This document shows, piece by piece, positions 1-6,006 of a stretch of 9,345 nucleotides of DNA; positions within the stretch are counted from its first letter, which is position 1, and each line of letters begins with the position of its first letter. The position numbers and the translations under genes were made by a program. This stretch comes from an uncultured Clostridia bacterium (lineage in GTDB: Bacteria; Bacillota; Clostridia; Oscillospirales; Oscillospiraceae): contig CAMGPO010000024.1 of NCBI GenBank assembly GCA_946060825.1, positions 1-9,345 on the forward strand, in the 5' to 3' direction. Under the pieces are notes generated by a model. It ran no database searches. It saw nothing but the letters and a program-made list of their open reading frames with translations, and was not told the DNA's origin.

Positions 1-906
1 CTGATCCGCGAGGTCAACCCCAAAGCCCTGACGATCGCCGAGGATATGTCCGGTATGCCGGGCATGTGCCTGCCCATCGAGGACGGCGGCATCGGCTTTG
101 ACTACCGGCTGGGCATGGGCCTGCCGGATATGTGGGTGCGCACCGTCAAGGAGAAGCGGGACGAGGACTGGGAGATCGGCAAGATGTGGGGTGATATGTG
201 CCTCCGCCGTCCCGGCGAGAACACCGTCGCCTATGTGGAGAGCCACGACCAGGCCCTGGTCGGCGACAAGACCATGATCTTCCGTCTGGCCGACGCCAAT
301 ATGTACACCGACATGGACAAGGCCTGCCACAACCCGGTCATCGACCGGGCCATCGCCCTGCATAAAATGATCCGCCTCTTTACGCTGGCGGGCGGCGGCG
401 AGGCCTATCTGAACTTCATGGGCAACGAGTTCGGTCACCCGGAGTGGATCGATTTCCCGCGGGAGGGCAACGGCTGGAGCTTCCACTACTGCCGCCGCCA
501 GTGGAGCCTGCTGGACAATGGCTATCTCAAGTACCAGTGGCTTGGCCAGTTTGACCGGGACATGATCCGCCTGACCAAGCAGCAGCACATCTTCCGCCAG
601 CGGATGGGCGACCTCCGGCTGCTACAGGAGAAAGAGAAGGTCATCGTGTTCTACCGTAAAGGCCTGCTCTTCGCCTTCAACTTCCATCCGACGGCCTCCC
701 AGGCAAAGGTTTCGGTGCCCCTCCCCGCCATGCGGGATTATACGCTGGTGCTCTCGTCTGACGACGAGCAGTACGGCGGCCAGAACCTGGTGGAGCATAT
801 GACCTATCCCGCCAGAATGGTCGAAGGGAAGCCCATGCTGGACCTGTACCTGCCGGCCCGCTGCGCCATTGTCCTCAAGGAGGGCCGCACCCGTGCCAAG
901 GGCTGA
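1..906 (+). CDS. glgB: 1,4-alpha-glucan (glycogen) branching enzyme, 3' part (5' end outside window)
   Basis: The reading frame is open from base 1 and gives about 301 residues of C-terminal sequence. The family cuts alpha-1,4-glucan chains and re-attaches them by alpha-1,6 bonds during glycogen synthesis in the cytoplasm. The fragment begins just before GH13 conserved region III (LTIAEDMSGMP; the Glu at visible residue 14 is the expected acid/base). It then holds GFDYRLGMGLPDMW and region IV, VESHDQAL, with His82 and the transition-state-stabilising Asp83 in visible numbering. The NFMGNEFGHPEW block ends the barrel, and an all-beta C-terminal domain with FNFHPT and a short basic tail closes the protein. 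These motifs match the eukaryote-like branching enzymes (GH13 subfamily 8) rather than the E. coli-type GlgB. The N-terminal CBM48 and first half of the barrel are not in the window. No other glycogen gene is visible. Family assignment is very secure; the subfamily rests on remembered motif similarity. Confidence 0.96.
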   Translation: MIREVNPKALTIAEDMSGMPGMCLPIEDGGIGFDYRLGMGLPDMWVRTVKEKRDEDWEIGKMWGDMCLRRPGENTVAYVESHDQALVGDKTMIFRLADANMYTDMDKACHNPVIDRAIALHKMIRLFTLAGGGEAYLNFMGNEFGHPEWIDFPREGNGWSFHYCRRQWSLLDNGYLKYQWLGQFDRDMIRLTKQQHIFRQRMGDLRLLQEKEKVIVFYRKGLLFAFNFHPTASQAKVSVPLPAMRDYTLVLSSDDEQYGGQNLVEHMTYPARMVEGKPMLDLYLPARCAIVLKEGRTRAKG

Positions 907-928
907 GGACCGCTCTGCTGAATCTGAT

Positions 929-954
929 GCCCGCCGCAGAAAACTGCGGCGGGC
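929..954 (+). terminator. Perfect 11-bp GC hairpin after glgB, possible terminator
   Basis: GCCCGCCGCAG (929-939) pairs perfectly with CTGCGGCGGGC (944-954) across an AAAA loop, 22 nt after the glgB stop codon. The stem is very stable and well placed for ending the glgB transcript. However, the next bases (GTCCCCTGCAT) contain no U-tract, so it does not meet the usual rule for an intrinsic terminator. It may instead protect the mRNA 3' end or work with a termination factor. Confidence 0.5.
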
Positions 955-970
955 GTCCCCTGCATAGCGG

Positions 971-990
971 CACCACAAGATATTGTGGTG
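971..990. repeat. 8-bp perfect inverted repeat in the glgB-greA gap
   Basis: CACCACAA (971-978) and TTGTGGTG (983-990) are perfect reverse complements around GATA. The element lies 17 nt after the first hairpin and about 100 nt upstream of the greA -35 box. It could be an RNA hairpin in the glgB 3' tail or an operator-like DNA palindrome. There is no U-tract behind it. No function can be assigned. Confidence 0.5.
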
Positions 991-1010
991 GCGTGTTTCC
1001 TGACTGTAGT

Positions 1011-1046
1011 CCGGCCAAATGTACGGAAACCGCATTTTTTGGCCGG
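1011..1046. repeat. 9-bp perfect inverted repeat upstream of the greA promoter
   Basis: CCGGCCAAA (1011-1019) is the reverse complement of TTTGGCCGG (1038-1046). The 18-nt spacer holds a smaller nested pair, CGG-AAA-CCG (1024-1032). It ends 46 bp before the greA -35 hexamer. It could be an RNA stem-loop or a regulatory DNA site. The T-run sits inside the right arm rather than behind the stem, so it does not look like a + strand terminator. Confidence 0.45.
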
Positions 1047-1092
1047 AAAGCCGTAAAAAAACGTCGGATTTCACCGAATGAAAAGATGGGAC

Positions 1093-1122
1093 TTGACATT
1101 TCGCCGATTGTGGCTCTATAAT
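1093..1122 (+). promoter_or_regulatory. Sigma-A promoter of greA
   Basis: A perfect -35 hexamer TTGACA (1093-1098) is followed after 18 bp by a perfect -10 hexamer TATAAT (1117-1122). Transcription would start near 1129, giving a 5' leader of about 48 nt before the greA ATG. The leader is AT-rich (TAAATATATATA) and contains a small GTAC-ATCA-GTAC inverted repeat at 1143-1154. Both boxes being consensus in a GC-rich genome argues for a strong constitutive promoter. The start site is inferred from spacing. Confidence 0.88.
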
Positions 1123-1176
1123 CACACACATAAATATATATAGTACATCAGTACGATCATGGAAGGACTGTAAACA

Positions 1177-1650
1177 ATGGCAAAAGAATTCAAGCTGACC
1201 GTTATGCGTCTGAAGGAACTCGAGGACGAGCTCAAATATCTGAAGACCACCCGGGAGGCGGAGGTCGCAGAGCAGATCAAGGAAGCACGTTCCTTCGGCG
1301 ATCTCTCCGAAAACAGCGAATACGACGAGGCCAAGAACGAGCAGGCCAAGCTCTACGGCCGCATCGCCGAGGTGGAGAACATCCTGGCCCATGCCGTCGT
1401 CATCGACGAGAACGAGGAGAACTCCGGCCGGATCGGCCTCGGGTGCACCGTCAAGGTTCTGGACAAAGAAACCGGAGAGACCGAGTGCTATACGATTGTT
1501 GGCTCTCAGGAAGCGGACCCGATGATGGGTAAGATTTCCGATGACTCTCCTTTCGGTCGCGCTCTGGTCGGTAAGGCAGAGGGCGACACTGCCGAGGTGG
1601 AAGCGCCGGTCGGAAGCCTCTTCTTTGAGATCCTTTCTGTGCAGAGATAA
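1177..1650 (+). CDS. greA: Transcription elongation factor GreA
   Basis: The 157-residue protein has the usual GreA length and plan. GreA enters the secondary channel of RNA polymerase and stimulates cleavage of backtracked transcripts. Residues 1-75 form the antiparallel coiled coil, with the conserved tip EARSFGDLSENSEYDEA. Asp42 and Glu45 are the acidic tip residues that act on the catalytic Mg2+. Residues from about 80 to 157 are the FKBP-like domain, including the SDDSPFGRALVGKAEGD signature. The ATG follows GGAAGGA (1161-1167) with a 9-nt spacer and lies about 48 nt behind a consensus promoter. It has its own promoter and a 3' hairpin, so it is probably mostly monocistronic. Nothing odd is seen in the protein. 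The lysS gene that often follows greA in Bacillota is not here. Confidence 0.97.
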   Translation: MAKEFKLTVMRLKELEDELKYLKTTREAEVAEQIKEARSFGDLSENSEYDEAKNEQAKLYGRIAEVENILAHAVVIDENEENSGRIGLGCTVKVLDKETGETECYTIVGSQEADPMMGKISDDSPFGRALVGKAEGDTAEVEAPVGSLFFEILSVQR

Positions 1651-1658
1651 TAACAGGC

Positions 1659-1692
1659 AAAGAGGCATAGAGTGGACTATGCCTCTTTCTGT
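1659..1692 (+). terminator. Likely intrinsic terminator of greA
   Basis: AAAGAGGCATAG (1659-1670) pairs perfectly with CTATGCCTCTTT (1677-1688) across a 6-nt loop. ACAG/CTGT at 1653-1656 and 1689-1692 can extend the stem past a 2-nt bulge. It begins 8 nt after the greA stop. The tail (CTGTCTGTATCG) is only moderately U-rich, so termination may be partial. That would let some transcripts continue into the methyltransferase gene, for which no separate promoter is seen. Confidence 0.7.
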
Positions 1693-1718
1693 CTGTATCG
1701 TGGAGGACGGCGGCAGGT

Positions 1719-2462
1719 ATGGAACGAATCACCAGCAGGCAGAATAAACTGCTGCAGCACGTCAAAAAGCTGCAGAGCTCCCGCAGCTACCGCTATCAGT
1801 GGGGCCAGTTCGTGGCGGACGGAACAAAACTGCTCGGCGAGGCTGTCCGCTGGTACGGCGGACTGGAAACGGTGATCCTGCAGGAGGGCGTTACGGCGGA
1901 GGTGCCGGAGGGCGTCCGAACGGTGGAGATCCCGGCGGAGCTGATGCGGGCGGTCTCCACGATGGAGGCGCCCCAGGGCGCCCTGTTTGTCTGCCGGATG
2001 CCCGAGCCGAAGCCTCTGGAGCTTCGGGGCGGATGCCTGATCCTGGACGGCGTTCAGGATCCCGGCAATCTCGGCACGATCCTGCGGACTGCCGACGCGC
2101 TGGAAGTGCCAGTGGTGCTCACCGAGGGCTGTGCTGATCCCTACGGGGAAAAGACCGTGCGTGCCTCCATGGGTGCGGTGTTCCGCACCCAGCCCCAGCA
2201 GGCTGCGCGGGCTGAGATTCTGGCCCGGTGCCGGGAGTCGGGGATTCCTCTGGCGGTGACGGCACTGACGCCGGACGCCCGGGACATCCGGGAGGCTTCC
2301 CTGGCGGAGATGGCTTTGGTCATCGGCAGTGAAGGCCGAGGCGTCTCGGCAGACTTCCTTGCGGCGGCGGAGAACCGCCTGATCATTCCCATGAATCCGC
2401 GCTGTGAGTCTCTGAATGCGGCAGTGGCCGCAACAATCGTCATGTGGCAGATGCGGAGATAG
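1719..2462 (+). CDS. TrmH/SpoU-family RNA 2'-O-methyltransferase
   Basis: The 247-residue protein is an AdoMet-dependent RNA ribose methyltransferase with a trefoil-knot (SPOUT) fold. Residues from about 28 to 92 look like the SpoU substrate-binding domain. The catalytic domain shows motif 1, LDGVQDPGNLGTILRTADA (109-127, with the expected catalytic Arg123). Motif 2 is VIGSEGRGV (201-209), and motif 3 is IPMNPRCESLNAAVAA (223-238). Length and layout resemble B. subtilis YsgA and RlmB-like proteins. The target, rRNA or tRNA, cannot be decided from sequence, so no symbol is given. GGAGG at 1702-1706 is 12 nt from the ATG, a slightly long spacing. It follows the greA hairpin and ends 9 nt before dprA, so it probably heads or joins that operon. 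Confidence 0.93.
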   Translation: MERITSRQNKLLQHVKKLQSSRSYRYQWGQFVADGTKLLGEAVRWYGGLETVILQEGVTAEVPEGVRTVEIPAELMRAVSTMEAPQGALFVCRMPEPKPLELRGGCLILDGVQDPGNLGTILRTADALEVPVVLTEGCADPYGEKTVRASMGAVFRTQPQQAARAEILARCRESGIPLAVTALTPDARDIREASLAEMALVIGSEGRGVSADFLAAAENRLIIPMNPRCESLNAAVAATIVMWQMRR

Positions 2463-2471
2463 AGAGAAAGG

Positions 2472-3710
2472 ATGGAGACCGTGGAGGTCTACTGGATTTG
2501 GCTCTGCGAGCTGGATGGGCTGACACCCAAGGGAAAGCTTCGCGTTCTTTCCGCCTTTGGTTCGCCGGAGGCTGCCTTCCGCGCATCGGAGGAGGAGTTG
2601 GCCCACTGTAAGGGTTTGACGCCTGAGGATCGTGCCGCTCTGCGCTGCCGCGATCTGACCGCGGCGCAGAAGATTCTCCACGACTGCTACGAGCGGAATA
2701 TCCACATCCTGACTATGGCAGACACCTGCTATCCCGGGCTGCTGCGGCAGATCCCGGATCCGCCGCCGGTGCTCTACTTTGTTGGCCGTCTGCCGGACTT
2801 CGACAGCGAGCTGACCATCTCCATCGTGGGCCACCGCAAGGCGTCGGCCCAGGGGATGGCGGTGGCCTGCAAGCTGGGCTATGAACTGAGCCGGGCCGGC
2901 GTCATTGTCATCTCCGGCTGTGCCGCCGGCATTGACGCGGCGGCCATGGGCGGCGCCCTGCGGGGCGGCGCTCCAGTCGTCGGCATCCTGGGCGGCGGCG
3001 TCGATGTGGTCTATCCCAGAGAGAACCGCCGCCTGCTGGAGGACGTCCGGGATTTCGGCTGCCTCATCAGCGAGTACCCGCCGGGCGCGAAGCCGCTGAG
3101 CTGGCATTTCCCGATCCGTAACCGCATCATCAGCGGTCTCAGCCGTGGCGTCGTTGTAGCCGAAGCGCCGAAACGGAGCGGATCGCTGATTACGGCCCGT
3201 TTGGCTATGGAGCAGGGGCGGGACGTCTTTGCTGTTCCCGGCGCTGCGGGCGAACGGCTCTGCGCCGGCAGCAACGATTTGCTGCGTCAGGGCGCCGGCC
3301 TGGTCGAGAACGGCAGCGATGTCGTCGTCGGCTATGGCTACCTGTTCCCGGAGCGCTTCGAACTTTTGAGCGAGGAAGAAAGCGCCTCTCTGACGGCGGA
3401 AATTCTGGCCGACCGGCCTGCCGTTGCGGCCGCAAGTCCTGTAAAAACGCTGGAAAGCGGCGGAAAAAAGAACGTTGACAACGGGAAAACCCCGAAGTAT
3501 ATTGACGTACAAGAGGCTTCAGCCAAGCTGCCGCCCGATCAGGCTGCGGTGCTTGGCGCACTGGCAGACGGCCCGCTGCAGACCGACGAGCTCATCCGGC
3601 GCAGTGGTATGACCGCCTCTGCCGCTCTCGGCATTCTGACTATTCTGGAGATTGCCGGCCTCATTCGCCCGCTTCCGGGCGGAATTTATTCCCTGCGCGA
3701 AATTCCCTGA
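2472..3710 (+). CDS. dprA: DNA-processing protein DprA
   Basis: The 412-residue protein belongs to the DprA/Smf family, which binds single-stranded DNA and loads RecA onto it during natural transformation; it is also common in bacteria not known to be competent. Residues 1-75 are a helical SAM/HhH-like region. Residues from about 80 to 290 are the Rossmann-type core, with LGGGVDVVYPRENRRLLE (173-190), SEYPPGAKP (200-208), FPIRNRIISGLSR (213-225) and SGSLITARLA (236-245). An Ala/Lys-rich linker (about 310-350) leads to a winged-helix C-terminus (about 353-410). Core motifs diverge: GHR replaces the usual GSR at 120-122, GCAAGID replaces GLARGID at 149-155, and Met159 stands where His is usual. 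The start is uncertain. AAAGG (2467-2471) touches the ATG at 2472 but lies 9 nt from a GTG at 2481, which would shorten the protein by three residues. Another GGAG at 2455-2458 is 13 nt from the ATG. Confidence 0.94.
   Translation: METVEVYWIWLCELDGLTPKGKLRVLSAFGSPEAAFRASEEELAHCKGLTPEDRAALRCRDLTAAQKILHDCYERNIHILTMADTCYPGLLRQIPDPPPVLYFVGRLPDFDSELTISIVGHRKASAQGMAVACKLGYELSRAGVIVISGCAAGIDAAAMGGALRGGAPVVGILGGGVDVVYPRENRRLLEDVRDFGCLISEYPPGAKPLSWHFPIRNRIISGLSRGVVVAEAPKRSGSLITARLAMEQGRDVFAVPGAAGERLCAGSNDLLRQGAGLVENGSDVVVGYGYLFPERFELLSEEESASLTAEILADRPAVAAASPVKTLESGGKKNVDNGKTPKYIDVQEASAKLPPDQAAVLGALADGPLQTDELIRRSGMTASAALGILTILEIAGLIRPLPGGIYSLREIP
3475..3503 (+). promoter_or_regulatory. Predicted internal sigma-A promoter within dprA, reading toward topA
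   Basis: TTGACA (3475-3480) is separated by 17 bp from TATATT (3498-3503), which matches the -10 consensus at five of six positions. It lies in the AT-richer linker-coding part of dprA, about 236 bp upstream of the topA ATG. Transcription would start near 3510, giving a leader of about 230 nt that includes the end of dprA. Such a promoter would uncouple topA and the genes behind it from dprA. It is a prediction from hexamers only. Confidence 0.6.
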
Positions 3711-3715
3711 AACCC

Positions 3716-3735
3716 TTGATTCGGAGGAGAATCGA
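3716..3735 (+). promoter_or_regulatory. Hairpin presenting the topA Shine-Dalgarno sequence in its loop
   Basis: GATTC (3718-3722) pairs with GAATC (3729-3733), and TT/GA can extend it by a U-A and a U-G pair (3716-3717 with 3734-3735). The six-base loop is exactly GGAGGA (3723-3728), the topA ribosome-binding site, 10 nt before the ATG at 3739. This strong site is what fixes the topA start. The hairpin would keep the site accessible, or offer a GGA-in-loop target to an RNA-binding protein. A regulatory role is inference. Confidence 0.55.
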
Positions 3736-3738
3736 ACC

Positions 3739-6006
3739 ATGTCAGAAAAAACCAACCTCGTGATCGTGGAATCGCCGTCCAAAGCCAAGACCATTGGCAA
3801 ATACCTCGGCGGCGGCTACCAGGTCAAGGCTTGCATGGGCCATCTGCGGGACCTGCCCAAGAGCACGATGGGTGTCGATATTGAACACGACTTTGAGCCG
3901 GAGTACAAGCCGATCAAAGGCAAGGAGAGCATCATCCGGGATCTGAAGAAGTCAGCGGACGAGAGCGAAATTGTCTATCTGGCCACCGACCCGGACCGGG
4001 AGGGCGAGGCCATCTCCTGGCATCTGAAGCACTTGCTAAACCTGCCGGATGAGAAAGCGAAGCGCGTTACCTTCAACGAGATCACCAAAAAGGTGGTCAC
4101 GGAGAGCATCGCAAAGCCCAGGGCCATCGACCAGGATCTGGTGGACGCCCAGCAGGCCCGCCGCGTGCTGGACCGAATCGTAGGCTATGAGATTTCGCCG
4201 GTCATGTGGAAAAAGATCCGCCGGGGCCTCTCGGCAGGCCGCGTCCAGAGCGTTGCCACTCGGATGGTGGACGACCGCGACCGGGAGATCAGCGAGTTCC
4301 AGCCCCAGGAGTACTGGACGTTGGATGTTTTTTTGAAAAATACCGCCGGCGCCCGGTTTAAGGCTTCCTATTACGGAAAAGACGGAAAAAAATACGAGCC
4401 AAAGTCCGAGGCGGACGTGCAGGCCGTCCAGGAGGCGGTTCGGACGCTGCCCTTCACGGTGAGCACGGTTAAAAAGACGAGCAAGCAGCGCTCACCTGCG
4501 CCGCCTTTCACGACCTCCACCATGCAGCAGGAGGCCTCCCACAAGCTGAACATGACGCCGCGGCGCACCATGTCCATCGCCCAGCAGCTCTATGAGGGCG
4601 TCGACGTTACCGGCGAGGGCACCGTCGGCTTGATCACCTATATGCGTACCGACTCGCTGCGTATCAGCGAGGAGGCCCAGCGGGACGCGGCTTCCTATAT
4701 CGAGAACCACTACGGCCAGAACTACCGCCCGGCAAAGGCCAGACAGTACAAGGCCAAGGCCGGTGCTCAGGACGCCCATGAGGCCATCCGCCCCAGCAAT
4801 ATCAATCTGACGCCGGAGCGGATTCGGGACGACCTCACCAGCGACCAGTACAGACTCTACCGCCTGATCTGGCACCGTTTCCTGGCCAGTCAGATGGAGA
4901 ATGCGGTCTATGACAGTGTCAGCGTCTCCATTGACGCGGGAAGCCACAGCTTCCGTGCCAGCGCCAGCAAGCTGAAATTCCCCGGCTATCTGGCTGTCTA
5001 TGACGACAGCCGCGACGACGGCGAGAAGGATGAAAAGAAGGCCCCGGCTCTGCCGGAGCTGACCGAAGGGGAGCGGCTAACCCTGGATGGCTTTGAGCCG
5101 CTACAGCACTTCACGCAGCCACCGGCCCACTACACCGAGGCTTCGCTGATCCGCGCCATGGAGGAGCAGGGCATCGGACGACCCTCTACCTACGCGCCGA
5201 CGGTGTCCACGATCCTCGACCGCCGCTACGTCAAGAAGGACGGCAAGTGTCTGGTTATCACAAACCTGGGTGAGAGCGTCACCCGCTGGATGAAGCGGTA
5301 CTTCGCCAACATCGAGGACACAAAGTTCACGGCAAACATGGAGCGCCAGCTTGATGAGGTCGAGGAGGGCAGCGTGGCCTGGAAGGACATCCTGCGGGGC
5401 TTCTACGGCGACTTTGCCCGGCAGGTGGAGGAGGCGGCGAGCGGCGAGCGCGAGCACGTCGAGCCGGTGGTCAGCGACGAGGTCTGCCCGGTCTGCGGCA
5501 AAAATCTGGTGGAGCGGGACGGAAAGTTCGGCACCTTCCTTGGTTGCCCCGGCTTCCCGGACTGCACCTTTACGATGCCCCTGGTTGAAGTCATGCCGGG
5601 CCGCTGCCCCAAATGCGGCGGGCGGCTGCTGAAGCGCACCGGCATCAGCCAGAAGAGCCGCAAGCAGTACACCTACTACTGCTGTGAATTCAACAACACC
5701 CGGGCGGAGACGCCCTGCGACTTCCGCACCTGGGACGTACCTACGACCCAGGACTGTCCGGTCTGCGGGCAGACGATGTTCAAGAAGTCGGGCAGGGGCC
5801 GCATGACGCCCTTCTGCATCAACCCGGACTGCTCCAACTATCTGCCGGAGGAGAAGCGGGGCTACCGGAAAAAGACGGCGGAGAACGCTGCTGAATCCGG
5901 CGAGGCGGAGGAGAAGAAGCCCGCGAAAAAGCCGGCGGCCAAAAAGACTGCCGCGAAAAAACCGGCGGCGAAGAAGAAAGCCGCCGCGAAAGGAACCGAG
6001 GCATGA
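3739..6006 (+). CDS. topA: DNA topoisomerase I (type IA)
   Basis: The 755-residue enzyme relaxes negative supercoils by cutting one strand through a 5'-phosphotyrosine. The Toprim domain starts at VIVESPSKAKTI (8-19, Glu11) and carries the metal triad in TDPDREGE (83-90; Asp84, Asp86, Glu88). The toroid region follows, with RRGLSAGRVQSVATR (161-175) and the catalytic Tyr301 in GLITYMRTDS. EEQGIGRPSTYAPT (475-488) is also typical. Three Cys4 zinc-ribbon units follow: Cys583/586/603/609, a second from Cys623/626 to Cys649/660, and Cys673/676/693/698. The tail from about 726 to 751 is a Lys/Ala/Pro repeat. The chosen ATG has GGAGGA 10 nt upstream; an in-frame ATG at 3652 lies inside dprA, lacks support and would put 29 unrelated residues before the Toprim start. 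The stop overlaps the trmFO start by 4 nt, so translation is probably coupled. Confidence 0.97.
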   Translation: MSEKTNLVIVESPSKAKTIGKYLGGGYQVKACMGHLRDLPKSTMGVDIEHDFEPEYKPIKGKESIIRDLKKSADESEIVYLATDPDREGEAISWHLKHLLNLPDEKAKRVTFNEITKKVVTESIAKPRAIDQDLVDAQQARRVLDRIVGYEISPVMWKKIRRGLSAGRVQSVATRMVDDRDREISEFQPQEYWTLDVFLKNTAGARFKASYYGKDGKKYEPKSEADVQAVQEAVRTLPFTVSTVKKTSKQRSPAPPFTTSTMQQEASHKLNMTPRRTMSIAQQLYEGVDVTGEGTVGLITYMRTDSLRISEEAQRDAASYIENHYGQNYRPAKARQYKAKAGAQDAHEAIRPSNINLTPERIRDDLTSDQYRLYRLIWHRFLASQMENAVYDSVSVSIDAGSHSFRASASKLKFPGYLAVYDDSRDDGEKDEKKAPALPELTEGERLTLDGFEPLQHFTQPPAHYTEASLIRAMEEQGIGRPSTYAPTVSTILDRRYVKKDGKCLVITNLGESVTRWMKRYFANIEDTKFTANMERQLDEVEEGSVAWKDILRGFYGDFARQVEEAASGEREHVEPVVSDEVCPVCGKNLVERDGKFGTFLGCPGFPDCTFTMPLVEVMPGRCPKCGGRLLKRTGISQKSRKQYTYYCCEFNNTRAETPCDFRTWDVPTTQDCPVCGQTMFKKSGRGRMTPFCINPDCSNYLPEEKRGYRKKTAENAAESGEAEEKKPAKKPAAKKTAAKKPAAKKKAAAKGTEA
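5914..5991 (+). repeat. Lys/Ala/Pro repeat tract encoding the TopA tail
   Basis: This codes for TopA residues 726-751, built on KKPAAKK-type units. At DNA level the 20-nt segments at 5921-5940 and 5951-5970 match at 18 of 20 positions with a 30-nt period (10 codons), which suggests growth by slippage or unit duplication. It resembles histone H1-like and other bacterial basic DNA-binding tails. The trmFO ribosome-binding site begins within its last bases (AAAGGA, 5989-5994). Confidence 0.8.

Noticed and set aside
927..1121. 64-codon + strand open frame in the glgB-greA gap
   Set aside because: There is no ribosome-binding site, it runs through all three inverted repeats and the promoter boxes, and the sequence matches nothing I recognise.
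1159..1173. Four-codon mini-ORF (ATG to TAA) covering the greA Shine-Dalgarno site
   Set aside because: It has no ribosome-binding site of its own and is readily explained by chance.
1625..1651. TTGAGA-15-GATAAT promoter-like pair at the end of greA
   Set aside because: The spacing is too short and a start would fall directly at the greA terminator hairpin.
622..1668. 348-codon open frame on the minus strand spanning glgB, the gap and greA
   Set aside because: It crosses two genes, a promoter and a hairpin on the other strand, and shows no plausible protein features.
1677..3512. 611-codon open frame on the minus strand across the methyltransferase and dprA
   Set aside because: It is antisense to two clearly recognised genes, its translation shows no family motif and is rich in Arg/Gln/His, as expected from the reverse of GC-rich coding DNA.
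3652..3738. Upstream in-frame ATG for topA
   Set aside because: It lies inside dprA and would add 29 residues not typical of TopA; the ATG at 3739 has an excellent Shine-Dalgarno site and gives the normal N-terminus.
4386..4392. A AAA AAA slippery heptamer in the correct frame within topA (and a T7 run at 4328-4334)
   Set aside because: A -1 shift would truncate TopA soon after, no convincing stimulatory structure was seen downstream, and Lys-Lys codons readily produce this by chance.
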